39,605 bases of DNA from CAYJHC01 sp964370035 (GCA_964370035.1 CAYJGT010000004.1:1-39605); one strand, 5' to 3'; counted from the first letter of the stretch, positions 8,858 through 17,612 are shown. Notes: generated from the sequence alone by a model not told the origin. Translations and numbers: made by a program.

Positions 8858-9695
8858 CTGTTTTACCTCCTATATTTTTTCTAAAGATTCTTTTTGCAAT
8901 ATTGGGTTTTTCAATGATGAATATGCCGCTTAGCTCTTTTTCTAGTTGTGAGAGAGTTAGTTTTCTTTTAATATTTCCATCATTTGCTATAGAAATACCT
9001 CCAGTTTCCTCAGACACCATAATTGAAATTGCATCCGAATTTTCGGTGATTCCAATTCCTGCCCTGTGCCTTGTTCCTAGCTCCTTAGGAAGGTTAGGAT
9101 TTTCAGTTAAAGGAAGAACGCAACCAGCAGATAATATGGTAGTCCCTCTAAATATAACAGCTCCGTCATGGAGCGGACTTCCTGAATAAAATAAGTTTTC
9201 TAATAAGGGAGCAGTTATTTTCGCATTTAAAATAGTTCCTGAAGAAGCGACATCATCTAATGCAGTCACTCTCTCTATTACAATTAAAGCTCCTATCTTT
9301 TTAGAAGACATATTTTCTAGCCCTGACAACAACTCCTCAATAAGTTGTTTTCCTTCTCCTTCAGTAATGGTTTTTATAGACGAAGTAATATTTGTACGAC
9401 CGACCTGCTCAAGTCCTCTACGAAGTTCTGGTTGGAATAAAATAACTAAGGCTAAAATCCCAATAGTCATAGCCTCATCTAAAATCCAATTCACCGTATA
9501 CAAACCAAACCAGTCCGAAAGTACAGAAACCGCAATAATTAGTAACAATCCTTTTACTAGTTGACCTGCTCTACTTTCTTTTATAAATCCCAATATTTTA
9601 TATATTATTAATGCCATTATAGCTATATCAAACACTGTTGCTATTGATATGGAATTAATTAACTGGTTTATTACTTGATTAATTACTTCGTTCAC
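8850..9695 (-). CDS. cdaA: diadenylate cyclase CdaA
   Basis: Makes cyclic di-AMP from two ATP. Three N-terminal transmembrane helices occupy about residues 15-95, followed by the cytoplasmic DAC domain with the hallmark LHDGAVI (DGA) and RHRAGIGITE (RHR) motifs. I choose the GTG at 9695 because GGTGGGAGAG sits just upstream; another GTG four codons earlier overlaps that site. It is first in the cdaA-cdaR-glmM-glmS operon, a conserved Firmicutes layout that links osmotic and cell-wall signalling. A very strong hairpin separates it from hpf upstream, so it needs its own promoter, which I could not place with confidence. Confidence 0.95.
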   Translation of the reverse strand: MNEVINQVINQLINSISIATVFDIAIMALIIYKILGFIKESRAGQLVKGLLLIIAVSVLSDWFGLYTVNWILDEAMTIGILALVILFQPELRRGLEQVGRTNITSSIKTITEGEGKQLIEELLSGLENMSSKKIGALIVIERVTALDDVASSGTILNAKITAPLLENLFYSGSPLHDGAVIFRGTTILSAGCVLPLTENPNLPKELGTRHRAGIGITENSDAISIMVSEETGGISIANDGNIKRKLTLSQLEKELSGIFIIEKPNIAKRIFRKNIGGKTDV

Positions 9696-9711
9696 TTTCT
9701 CTCCCACCTAT

Positions 9712-9747
9712 AACATAAAATAAGCCCCTTCGGGCTTATTTTATGTT
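9712..9747 (-). terminator. long perfect hairpin between hpf and cdaA
   Basis: AACATAAAATAAGCCC (9712-9727) and GGGCTTATTTTATGTT (9732-9747) are a perfect 16 bp inverted repeat around CTTC. It begins directly after the hpf stop codon. The stem itself supplies the T-rich side on both strands, so it can terminate hpf transcription. It ends 16 bases before the cdaA start, so it may also affect the cdaA leader. Confidence 0.85.
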
Positions 9748-10281
9748 TTACTTATAATCAGGGTCTATTAAGCCATACCCATCGTCATTTTTCCTCTTGT
9801 AAACTACATTAACTTTTCCTGTATTTCCATCTAAGAAAACAAAGAATTCATGCCCTAATAATTCCATTTGCATAATAGCTTCTTCAAGGCTCATTGGGTG
9901 AAGTGTAAAACTTTTCGTCTTAATTACTTCAGCATCTTCTTCTTTTTCTTCAGGCCAATCTGCAAATACTAATTCTTGTTCTTTATATTCTTTATGCTTT
10001 CTTTGAAGCTTACTTTTAAATTTTGACATTTGAGAACTTAATTTTTCTACAACACTGTCAATCCCTTCACCTAAATCGTGAGCTTCTTGTTCTGCTCTAA
10101 ATATCGAACCCTTTGTTCTAATTGTTGCTTCTACTTTCTGCCAATTTTTTCCTGCCGAAAGAACTACTGTGGCGCCAGTTCCTTCTATAAAATATTTGTC
10201 TAATTTGTCAATTTTGTTTTCAATAACATCCTTAAAATCGTCGCTCACATGGATATTTTTGCATACAATAGTAGTTTTCAT
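9748..10281 (-). CDS. hpf: long-form ribosome hibernation promoting factor
   Basis: Binds the 30S subunit and dimerises 70S ribosomes into inactive 100S particles in stationary phase. The N-terminal S30AE domain runs from MKTTIVCKNIHV to about residue 95. A charged linker follows, and the C-terminal dimerisation domain (about 120-177) ends with the typical VVYKRKNDDGYGLIDP. I use the ATG at 10281, with AGAAGG upstream; an in-frame ATG 13 codons earlier gives a basic extension not seen in the family. A structured RNA fitting the raiA motif lies upstream, and comFC precedes that, a known Firmicutes arrangement. Confidence 0.95.
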   Translation of the reverse strand: MKTTIVCKNIHVSDDFKDVIENKIDKLDKYFIEGTGATVVLSAGKNWQKVEATIRTKGSIFRAEQEAHDLGEGIDSVVEKLSSQMSKFKSKLQRKHKEYKEQELVFADWPEEKEEDAEVIKTKSFTLHPMSLEEAIMQMELLGHEFFVFLDGNTGKVNVVYKRKNDDGYGLIDPDYK

Positions 10282-10401
10282 TATGCACCTTCTCTTTCTT
10301 TTGAAAGCCATTGCTGGCAACTAGCTATACATTAGGTTAATCAGTCAATTTCTTTTCAAGTTTATCATTTTTGAAAATTATCAACCAATTTCGATTTATA
10401 T

Positions 10402-10570
10402 AATAACTTAACAGCTGACCTGATCTTTGACCCCACACTCGCCTTTATCCGGTTTCCGGAGGACTTACTTCTAAGCTACGCCATGATCACTACCCTTCTA
10501 TAGATAGCTTACGTGGGTCCTTTTGCCCGTAGCTGGCCTGGACTTTCAATCACAGACCTGTTAAGTTATT
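10402..10570 (-). ncRNA. raiA-motif structured RNA
   Basis: Between comFC and hpf lies about 169 bases of clearly higher GC than the surroundings, bounded by a perfect 13 bp closing stem: AATAACTTAACAG and its reverse complement at 10402-10414 and 10558-10570. Inside are a TCCGG-TTT-CCGGA hairpin (10448-10460) and a long-range pairing AGCTACG/CGTAGCT (10474-10480 with 10528-10534). The position, size and compact multi-stem structure fit the raiA-motif noncoding RNA, known upstream of raiA/hpf and beside comFC in Firmicutes and linked to sporulation and aggregation. The 5' strand of the stem touches the comFC stop codon. I did not run a covariance model; the identification rests on context and visible pairing. 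Confidence 0.8.
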
Positions 10571-11289
10571 TACTGATTTTTACCTGCTGAAAAGGTTAAC
10601 ACATTAACTTCTTTTACACCTTTCTCAAGTAATAGTTTGGCCAAACTATCAACTGTGCTCCCCGTCGTATAAATGTCATCTACTAACAATACTTTACTTT
10701 CCCTTAATATACTTTCATACCGACTTCTAATTTGAAAAGCACTTTGCACATTTTCTTCTCTGTCATTTACACTAAGAGCTTTCATTGGCCTTGTTTTTTT
10801 TATTCGAACAACTGCCTTTTTTAAATAGGCAATCCTTATTTTATTACATATCCCATTAGATAATATCTCCGCTTGATTGTACCCTCTTTCTTTCTTTCTG
10901 CTTCTATGAATTGGAACTGGAATAATAAAGTCTATATTCAAGTCTTCTAAGGATATTCTCTCCACCATTATTTCAGCTAACACTCTTCCAATATAAGCTT
11001 TATCCCCATATTTATAATCCATCATCAAAACCCTTTCATATAATCCATATTTTGTACAAACATAACCTCGATTAAATTGATGAATTTTATTTTTGCAATC
11101 TTTGCATTTGCCTCCATAATAGTCCTCTTGAATAATTTTACCACATTTTTCGCAAAATTTTTCTTCAATCCAATGAATCTTTCTTATACATTTATCGCAC
11201 ATGGAGTATTTAGCATTATCATTAACTATCGCTCCACAACAAATGCAGTAAATATTATTGGGGAATATTAGGTCTGAAAATTTTTTCAT
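10570..11289 (-). CDS. comFC: ComFC-like phosphoribosyltransferase-family protein
   Basis: A competence-associated ComF-family protein, thought to help DNA uptake or processing. An N-terminal zinc-ribbon region has repeated CxxC pairs (CICC, CDKC, CEKC, CKDC within the first 65 residues). The C-terminal domain has the PRTase signature VLLVDDIYTTGST near residue 205. Length of 239 residues is usual. ATG start. A sigma-A-like promoter lies about 40 bases upstream. The stop codon abuts the closing stem of the raiA-motif RNA, so the RNA may be cut from, or read through on, the comFC transcript. Confidence 0.9.
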   Translation of the reverse strand: MKKFSDLIFPNNIYCICCGAIVNDNAKYSMCDKCIRKIHWIEEKFCEKCGKIIQEDYYGGKCKDCKNKIHQFNRGYVCTKYGLYERVLMMDYKYGDKAYIGRVLAEIMVERISLEDLNIDFIIPVPIHRSRKKERGYNQAEILSNGICNKIRIAYLKKAVVRIKKTRPMKALSVNDREENVQSAFQIRSRYESILRESKVLLVDDIYTTGSTVDSLAKLLLEKGVKEVNVLTFSAGKNQ

Positions 11290-11327
11290 ACTGTTCCCTC
11301 ACTCTTTTTTATGCGGGGCTTAATAGT

Positions 11328-11356
11328 ATTATACCCTTGGGTTGTAAGTATTACAA
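11328..11356 (-). promoter_or_regulatory. comFC promoter with palindrome over the -35 box
   Basis: On the minus strand TTGTAA (plus 11351-11356) and TATAAT (plus 11328-11333) are 17 bases apart. The palindrome AGTATT-AC-AATACT (11347-11360) covers the -35 box and could be an operator. Confidence 0.55.
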
Positions 11357-11360
11357 TACT

Positions 11361-11640
11361 GGAAATAGACATTTTTTCTATTTCAACAAATATATGTTAA
11401 TAAGTTAAGAAGCCTGTCTTACAAAGAAATTCCACTTAGTAAATTCATAATAATTTTTATGCAAAAAAGAAATTTTGAATACTATTTCTTCTTTTAGTAC
11501 TTTAACAATTTATCGCCCCTTAATTATTCATAGTTTCCTTGCACTAGAAATTTACAAGCTCAAATTAATTATACTCATCGAATGTGAGAAAGTTGCAACG
11601 CCCCCTTGTTTTTCTTTTATTAACATTAAAAAACAAAATA
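11361..11640. other. intergenic stretch without recognisable gene
   Basis: AT-rich DNA between the divergent comFC and arsR promoters. I find no open frame with a ribosome binding site, RNA gene or repeat that I would defend. Confidence 0.5.
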
Positions 11641-11643
11641 CTG

Positions 11644-11697
11644 TTGACATGGAACTATTTTTTGTTATAATGAACATATAAAAATAATTTTATGTAT
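11644..11697 (+). promoter_or_regulatory. arsR promoter and likely ArsR operator
   Basis: TTGACA (11644-11649) and TATAAT (11666-11671) are 16 bases apart. Immediately downstream, ACATATAAAA and TTTTATGT (11674-11695) form an imperfect inverted repeat. An ArsR dimer bound there would block transcription of its own operon until arsenite is present. Confidence 0.65.
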
Positions 11698-11738
11698 TGG
11701 TTCGCAAAAATCATTCACCTAATGTAGCAAGGAGTTTT

Positions 11739-12080
11739 ATGTCCATTTCAAATCACAAAGATAACGCCACTGTTTTCAAAGCGCTCAGCGATGAAAAGCG
11801 CCTGGAAATACTAAAACAGCTAAGAGACGGCGAAAAATGCGCATGTGTTTTAATAGATAAAGTAGATATTGGACAATCCGCCCTTTCCTATCACATGAAA
11901 GTATTATGCAAGTCAGGGATAGTAGAAAGCAGAGTTGACGGCAAGCTAACTCTATATAAAATCAATGAAATAGGGAGTCAAAGAACATTAAACATTTTAA
12001 AAGAATTAACTTGCCCTAATGAAGAGCAAGTTCCTAATGATTACTATTTTGATAATTTAAAAGATCCAAGAATAATATAA
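11739..12080 (+). CDS. arsR: ArsR-family arsenic-responsive repressor
   Basis: Winged-helix repressor of the arsenic operon. It has the ArsR core FKALSDEKRLEILKQL at residues 13-28, then the metalloid site KCACVL with Cys34 and Cys36, then the recognition helix QSALSYHMKVL. The CxC pair in this helix is the classical As(III)/Sb(III) sensor. I start at the ATG at 11739, four bases after AAGGAG; a TTG 14 codons upstream would place the operator inside the coding region. First gene of arsR-acr3-arsC. Confidence 0.92.
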   Translation: MSISNHKDNATVFKALSDEKRLEILKQLRDGEKCACVLIDKVDIGQSALSYHMKVLCKSGIVESRVDGKLTLYKINEIGSQRTLNILKELTCPNEEQVPNDYYFDNLKDPRII

Positions 12081-12214
12081 TAATTAGTCACTATTTTGTA
12101 TAAAATAAAAATTCCATCGAGCAGATGGTTTTTCTTAGCCCATACACATCAATTTTTTTTGATACGAACCCCCCACAGGACTCGTTAAATAATTAGTTAA
12201 CACAATAATTAGTT
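12079..12214 (+). repeat. three copies of AATAATTAGT and a weak attenuator between arsR and acr3
   Basis: AATAATTAGT occurs at 12079-12088, 12188-12197 and 12204-12213. The last two lie 16 bases apart just before the acr3 ribosome binding site. Between them, CCATC-GAGCA-GATGG followed by TTTTT (12114-12133) resembles a weak terminator that could reduce acr3 expression relative to arsR. Confidence 0.4.
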
Positions 12215-12238
12215 TTACACAGAAAAGGATATGAAGAA

Positions 12239-13309
12239 ATGACAGAACAAAAAACATCAAAAAAGAACGCAGGCATCGGCTTTTTCGAAAGGTACCTAAC
12301 AGTCTGGGTATTCTTATGCATGGTAGCAGGTGTACTAATCGGCAAATTTATCCCTCAAGTACCTGAAACTCTAGGCAAGCTTGAATATGCTAATGTATCA
12401 ATCCCAATAGCAGTTCTAATCTGGCTAATGATTTACCCAATGATGCTGAAAGTAGATTTCCAAAGCGTTAAAAACGTAGGAAAAAACCCAAAAGGATTAT
12501 TCGTTACTTGGATTACTAACTGGCTAATAAAACCATTTACCATGTTTGGTATAGCTTGGTTATTCTTCTTTGTGATTTTCAAATCTTTTATCCCTACTGA
12601 TCTTGCAACCGAATACTTAGCTGGAGCAGTAATTCTTGGAGCAGCTCCTTGTACTGCGATGGTTTTCGTTTGGAGCCACCTAACAAAGGGAAATGCAGCT
12701 TACACAGTAGTTCAAGTAGCGACTAACGATTTAATAATACTAATTGCATTTACTCCAATTGTAGCACTTCTATTAGGTGTGACTGGAATAACTATCCCTT
12801 GGGATACACTTATACTATCTGTAGTTTTATTTGTAGTAATCCCACTTGCAGCAGGAGTTTTGACTAGACAAAATGTTATCAAAAATAAAGGAGAAGAATA
12901 TTTCAATAAGCAGTTTATCCCTAAGTTTGGAAACATAACAATTATTGGTTTATTACTGACATTAGTAATTATCTTCTCAACTCAAGGGGATGTAATCCTT
13001 GAAAACCCTGTACACATTGCCTTAATAGCAGTGCCTTTAATACTTCAGACTATACTAATTTTCGCCATAGCTTATGGTGCTTGCAAGGCTCTTAAACTGC
13101 CTCATAGCATTGCTGCCCCTGCTGGTATGATAGGCGCTTCTAACTTCTTTGAGTTAGCTGTAGCCGTAGCAATTGCCTTATTTGGAATATCTAGCCCAGT
13201 AGCACTTGCAACTATTGTAGGGGTACTAGTAGAAGTTCCTGTAATGTTAATGCTAGTTAAATTTGCAAATAGTACTACAGGTTGGTTCCCTAAAGAGGAA
13301 AGATTATAA
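12239..13309 (+). CDS. acr3: ACR3-family arsenite efflux permease
   Basis: Exports arsenite (As(OH)3) across the membrane using the ion gradient. Ten hydrophobic segments span most of the 356 residues. The substrate-site cysteine is present in GAAPCTAMVFVWSHL (near residue 138), and the functional Glu in GASNFFELAVAVA near residue 302. ACR3, not ArsB, is therefore the transporter type. The ATG has AAAAGGA eight bases upstream. It lies 158 bases after arsR, a spacer with a weak hairpin and short repeats. Confidence 0.93.
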   Translation: MTEQKTSKKNAGIGFFERYLTVWVFLCMVAGVLIGKFIPQVPETLGKLEYANVSIPIAVLIWLMIYPMMLKVDFQSVKNVGKNPKGLFVTWITNWLIKPFTMFGIAWLFFFVIFKSFIPTDLATEYLAGAVILGAAPCTAMVFVWSHLTKGNAAYTVVQVATNDLIILIAFTPIVALLLGVTGITIPWDTLILSVVLFVVIPLAAGVLTRQNVIKNKGEEYFNKQFIPKFGNITIIGLLLTLVIIFSTQGDVILENPVHIALIAVPLILQTILIFAIAYGACKALKLPHSIAAPAGMIGASNFFELAVAVAIALFGISSPVALATIVGVLVEVPVMLMLVKFANSTTGWFPKEERL

Positions 13310-13386
13310 TTAGAACTTATAATAATCAACTATATTAATCACAGTATATAGCAAATTAATTTGAATACAGAAAGCGAGAAAGTGTA

Positions 13387-13827
13387 ATGAAACATACAGA
13401 AATAATTCAACTTAAAAACATTGATACAAGTTTAAAGCCTAAGGTAGCATTTATTTGCAACCATAACTCTTGTAGAAGCCAGATGGCCGAAGCTTTAGGT
13501 AAAAAATACGGTTCAGAAGTATTCGAAAGTTACTCCGCAGGTACTATCATCAAAGACCATATTAACCCTGATGCAGTTAGACTTATAAAAGAAATTTATG
13601 GAATTGATATGGAAGAAACCCAATTTAACAAAACAATCGATGATATTCCAGAACCAGATATAGCGATTTTTATGGGTTGTGATGTTGGTTGTCCAGTCCT
13701 TGATTATCAACATGGCGAAGACTGGGGTTTAGATGATCCCTCTGGCAAAGCAGACCCTGAATTTAAAAAAATCATCAATACTATTGAAGAAAATGTAATA
13801 GCTTTAGCAGATAGAATAAAAAAATAG
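13387..13827 (+). CDS. arsC: arsenate reductase, thioredoxin-coupled type
   Basis: Reduces arsenate to arsenite for export by ACR3. It has the low-molecular-weight phosphatase P-loop CNHNSCRS (CX5R, Cys24 to Arg30) near the N-terminus, the second-half redox cysteines in MGCDVGCPV near residue 100, and the EDWGLDDPSGK signature. The CX3C spacing of the redox pair differs from the wider spacing in the staphylococcal enzyme. An extra 18 residues precede the catalytic core. At 146 residues it is a complete gene, last in the ars operon and followed by a strong terminator. Confidence 0.93.
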   Translation: MKHTEIIQLKNIDTSLKPKVAFICNHNSCRSQMAEALGKKYGSEVFESYSAGTIIKDHINPDAVRLIKEIYGIDMEETQFNKTIDDIPEPDIAIFMGCDVGCPVLDYQHGEDWGLDDPSGKADPEFKKIINTIEENVIALADRIKK

Positions 13828-13838
13828 TTCAATCTACA

Positions 13839-13877
13839 AAATACCCTTTTTACTGATGGCAGCAAAAAGGGTATTTT
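13839..13877 (+). terminator. ars operon terminator
   Basis: AAATACCCTTTTT (13839-13851) and AAAAAGGGTATTT (13864-13876) form a 13 bp perfect stem around a 12-base loop. The stem runs in A/T tracts, so it can also stop minus-strand transcripts. Confidence 0.9.
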
Positions 13878-13894
13878 ATAAATTAGTATTTATT

Positions 13895-14024
13895 ATTTAT
13901 ATTAGCATATTACATAAGCTAATATAAATTCGCTACCTGCCATTGCGAAGGTTTACTGAGCAATACTGGCAGAGCATACAATCCTATAAATAATCGAAAC
14001 TAAGTTTAATGAAGATTATTTATA
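13895..14024. repeat. three consecutive inverted repeats between arsC and recD2
   Basis: Three stem-loops lie side by side: ATTTATATTAGC/GCTAATATAAAT (13895-13906 and 13918-13929, 12 bp perfect); CTGCCATTGC/GCAA-TAC-TGGCAG (13937-13946 and 13960-13972, one bulge); and TATAAATAATC/GATTATTTATA (13985-13995 and 14014-14024, 11 bp perfect). One may terminate recD2. I do not recognise the set as a known RNA. Confidence 0.5.
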
Positions 14025-14041
14025 TTAAAATCTGTCAAACT

Positions 14042-16309
14042 TTAAACCTCTTCACTCCAAATTCCGTTATAAACCATCTCCTTAATCCTTAAGTCTAAAG
14101 CAGAATTCCTTTCATTGTCCATTTTATTGTTTATCATTTTTTCTAGTAAAGACCTGCTTCCGACTAAAACCACAAGTTCTTTCCCTCTAGTTATTCCTGT
14201 ATATAGAAGATTTCTTGTTGCTAATATTTTAGGGATTCCCATTATAGGCATAATAACTACTCTAAATTCACTCCCTTGGCTCTTGTGAACTGTTAATGCA
14301 TATGCTAAATCTAACTCTCCTAGTAACTCCCCGCTATAATCTACATACTTTTCTCCATCAAAAACCACCGTTAATATTTTGCTTTCAAAATCAATATTAC
14401 TAATATAACCTATGTCTCCATTAAAGACCCCAGTTCCTTCTAGTTTACCTCCAGATTTTGGCAACAAAAACTCACTTTCGAGAAAAATAGTGTATTCGAT
14501 TTCATAATTATTCTTCATCTGTATTACTTTATCGCCCACTCTAAATTTTTTTTCGCCATAGCTAAGCTCTGCCTTACTATTGTTCAACGGGTTCCAAACT
14601 TCTTGCAAAACTTTGTTTAAGTTTTGAGTTCCCAACCTGCCTTTTTTCATAGGGGAGAGTATTTGTATATCGTGAGAGCCCTTGCACTCCTCTAAATAGC
14701 TTGGAATTCTTTCTTTAGTCAAAGAAAGAATTTTATCAAAAGTATCCATTTCGTTTTCTCTTATAAAGAAAAAGTCTCCATCCTTATTATTCTCTGTGAT
14801 CATCTCTCCTTTATTAATTGCATGGGCGGAAACTATTATCTGACTTTCTTTAGCCTGCCTAAATATTTCTTTTAATTTAACTTGGCAAAAACAATCAGAA
14901 TCTATTAAGTCCTGTAGTATACTCCCTACTCCAACAGGTGGTAATTGGTCTGTATCTCCAACCATTATTATTTTTGTATCGCATTTTATAGCTGCTGTGA
15001 AACCCTTCATTAACATCAAATCAATCATTGAAGCTTCGTCTATAATAATCACATCTTCTTCTAGTTTGTTGTTTTCGTTTTTACCAAACCCCATTTCAAA
15101 TTCATCACCAAAGCTGTGATATTCCAATAGTCTATGTAGTGTGCTGGCGGCTCTTCCACTTGATTCTGTCATTCTTTTAGCCGCTCTTCCTGTTGGAGCT
15201 GCCAAAGAAACCTTTAAATCTGCCTTTTCTAGCACTTTTAAAATCGTATTAATTATTGTGGTTTTTCCTGTACCAGGGCCACCCGTAATAATTGTAAAGC
15301 TCTGTTCAAGGGCTGTTTTTACAGCAATTTTCTGTTCATCTGAAAGGAATAGATTTTCGATTCTTTCAATTTGGGATATTTCTTCATCTATATCTAAATT
15401 AAGATAATTTGACTTTTCATTCATAACATCAACAAGTTTTTTTGTAATTCGCTTTTCGGCTTCGTAGTTTCCCCATAAATAAACAAGGCTCATACCTTCG
15501 ACATTGTCAACTTTAACAACCCCCTTTAAAGCTAAGGAATTTAAAGAGGTACGCGTTTCTTCTGACAAAACATTAAGATGAGTTATTACGATTTCAATTA
15601 GTTCTGCTTCATAAATAAATGTATGGCCTTTATACATTTCTAATTTCAAAACATCTAATATCCCCGCCTCAATCCGCTGAGGTGAGTTTTCTGAGAAATT
15701 GAGTTTAAGTGCAATTTTGTCTATGGTTTCAAAAGAAATTCCCTGTATTTGCTCAACTAACAAATACGGATTATCTTTTAGTATTTGAGGTGAATCAATT
15801 CCAAAAGCATCATAAATTTTTACTAAAAATTTCGATTCAACTCCCATCTTTTGTAATGCCATTGAAACAGCTGCAAATTCAATATGTTCCATGAAGCTAG
15901 CGTGTATTTCGCTCACCTTCTTCTTCCCTATGCCCGTTATTTCTTCCAGTCTTTCAGGGTAATGTTCTAATATTTCAAATGTATCTTTTCCAAATTTATC
16001 GACAATTAATTTTGCGGTTTTTTCTCCCACTCCATAAATAACTCCAGAGGACAACATTCTTTCGATATCTTCCTCTTCAGTAGGAAATATCTCCATAGCG
16101 GAGTGAATATCAAATTGTTCTCCATATTTAACCGTCTCAAGAAAAAAGCCCTCTAGCCTATATCTTTTTCCCTCTATTGCATTCACAACATTTCCTTTTC
16201 CCACAAAAAATTCATCTTCGCTTTCAAAAGAAGCAATAATGTAGTGATCTTCTTTGTTTTGAAATATTATTCTTTCAATGCTAGCCTCAATAATAATGTC
16301 TTTTTTCAA
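14042..16309 (-). CDS. recD2: RecD2-type ATP-dependent DNA helicase
   Basis: SF1B 5'-3' helicase of the RecBC-independent RecD2 class, acting in replication-fork and double-strand-break repair. The 755 residues start with an OB-like N-terminal domain and helix-hairpin-helix segments (GVGEKTA, ITGIGKKK). The helicase core follows: Walker A GGPGTGKTT near residue 345, motif Ia AAPTGRAAKR, DEAS Walker B, GDTDQLPPVG, and the C-terminal ALTVHKSQGSEF and LLYTGITRGK motifs. TTG start with AGGAAG upstream, eight bases after the cca stop. It is the third gene of yhaM-cca-recD2. Confidence 0.93.
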   Translation of the reverse strand: MKKDIIIEASIERIIFQNKEDHYIIASFESEDEFFVGKGNVVNAIEGKRYRLEGFFLETVKYGEQFDIHSAMEIFPTEEEDIERMLSSGVIYGVGEKTAKLIVDKFGKDTFEILEHYPERLEEITGIGKKKVSEIHASFMEHIEFAAVSMALQKMGVESKFLVKIYDAFGIDSPQILKDNPYLLVEQIQGISFETIDKIALKLNFSENSPQRIEAGILDVLKLEMYKGHTFIYEAELIEIVITHLNVLSEETRTSLNSLALKGVVKVDNVEGMSLVYLWGNYEAEKRITKKLVDVMNEKSNYLNLDIDEEISQIERIENLFLSDEQKIAVKTALEQSFTIITGGPGTGKTTIINTILKVLEKADLKVSLAAPTGRAAKRMTESSGRAASTLHRLLEYHSFGDEFEMGFGKNENNKLEEDVIIIDEASMIDLMLMKGFTAAIKCDTKIIMVGDTDQLPPVGVGSILQDLIDSDCFCQVKLKEIFRQAKESQIIVSAHAINKGEMITENNKDGDFFFIRENEMDTFDKILSLTKERIPSYLEECKGSHDIQILSPMKKGRLGTQNLNKVLQEVWNPLNNSKAELSYGEKKFRVGDKVIQMKNNYEIEYTIFLESEFLLPKSGGKLEGTGVFNGDIGYISNIDFESKILTVVFDGEKYVDYSGELLGELDLAYALTVHKSQGSEFRVVIMPIMGIPKILATRNLLYTGITRGKELVVLVGSRSLLEKMINNKMDNERNSALDLRIKEMVYNGIWSEEV

Positions 16310-16319
16310 TTTATTCTTC

Positions 16320-17612
16320 CTATCTTATCCATTTTACTTTCCTAGTTGATGAAGCAAATTTGCTTTTTGAAAATTTTTTCGCTTGCTTTAGTAATTCAAA
16401 CTTCACATTATGATCAGGCCTTCTATGTACAACATCAACTAATTGCAACAAAATTTCTCCAACTTTTTCCCCTTCCGCTATACCAGCTTCAATTATGTCC
16501 GTTCCTGTTATTGCTAAATCTTCCACAAAAATCGGCTCTTTTCTAGCTTCAATGTCTTTTAATATATAATGTCTACTTGCTACCTTTATTTCACTTAAGT
16601 CATAAACTATTCTTTGCGCCTTAGTCAAATCATGCATATAATAAAATCTATCTGTACCATATTTAAATATCCACTCTTTGATTTCTACTCCTTTTCTCAA
16701 AAAATTAAGCCTATCTAATAATGTAAGTGCATCTGTGAAGTGTTGCAAGGCAGCATTGTCATAATTTAATATTTTGATTGCTTCCAATCCTTTCTTTTTC
16801 TCAAAACAAAGATAAAATAACCCTAACCTTCTCAGTAAATTTTTTTGTGTCTTGTCAATATTATCTGCCAGGGTAGAAAACATTTCACTTTGCCTACGAG
16901 TAAGGTTATTCGCTGCATCTCCAATAAGTATTGGCATAAGGTCTGCTCCAGCTAACATTCTAAGGCCTTTGCCCGCGTTATCAGAAATAATTATCTCCTC
17001 GAATTCATTTCTAATTTTATCTATATTAACATTTTCGAAATTATTTGCATTTGCCAAGATTCCTTCGTAATCATTTTTGCTAATATCTAAATCCAACATA
17101 GATGCTATTCTAATAGCTCTAAACATCCTAATAGGATCTTCCTCATACCTTACAAAGGGGTCTCCCACCGCTCTAATTATTTTACCATTAATATCTCCTC
17201 TTCCACCAAATGGATCACTTACTCCTTTGGTAGGATTTATTGCAATAGCATTAATTGTAAAATCTCTTCTAGCTAAATCTTCTTCAATGACATTAGTAAA
17301 CTCGATCTTAGACGGATTTCCTTTGCTATCATATTCCTTTTCTGTTCTCATTCTTCCAATATCAATTATTAGTCCTTCTTCCTCTTGATTAGTTAAATCA
17401 ATTCTTATAACTTGATATTTTTCACTAAGCAAATTAGCCTGTGGGAAAATTTTAACTAAATCTTCTAGTGGAGCATCTGTAGTAAGATCCCAATCTTCAG
17501 GTACCCCTCCCATAATTGAGTCTCTGACACAGCCTCCTACTGCATAAATTGAATAGCCTTTTTTTTCAATTTTTTTAAAAATTTCACTGATTTCTTTTGG
17601 TAATTTAATCAA
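16320..17612 (-). CDS. cca: CCA tRNA nucleotidyltransferase
   Basis: Adds or repairs the 3' CCA end of tRNAs; class II nucleotidyltransferase with a poly(A)-polymerase-type head. The N-terminus shows VGGCVRDS and the catalytic DWDLTTDA pair of aspartates, then RRDFTINAIA and the RMFRAIRIAS motif. The remaining residues to 430 are the helical neck, body and tail; I see no HD phosphatase motif. TTG start with AGGAGG six bases upstream. It lies between yhaM and recD2 with short spacers, indicating one operon. Confidence 0.92.
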   Translation of the reverse strand: MIKLPKEISEIFKKIEKKGYSIYAVGGCVRDSIMGGVPEDWDLTTDAPLEDLVKIFPQANLLSEKYQVIRIDLTNQEEEGLIIDIGRMRTEKEYDSKGNPSKIEFTNVIEEDLARRDFTINAIAINPTKGVSDPFGGRGDINGKIIRAVGDPFVRYEEDPIRMFRAIRIASMLDLDISKNDYEGILANANNFENVNIDKIRNEFEEIIISDNAGKGLRMLAGADLMPILIGDAANNLTRRQSEMFSTLADNIDKTQKNLLRRLGLFYLCFEKKKGLEAIKILNYDNAALQHFTDALTLLDRLNFLRKGVEIKEWIFKYGTDRFYYMHDLTKAQRIVYDLSEIKVASRHYILKDIEARKEPIFVEDLAITGTDIIEAGIAEGEKVGEILLQLVDVVHRRPDHNVKFELLKQAKKFSKSKFASSTRKVKWIR

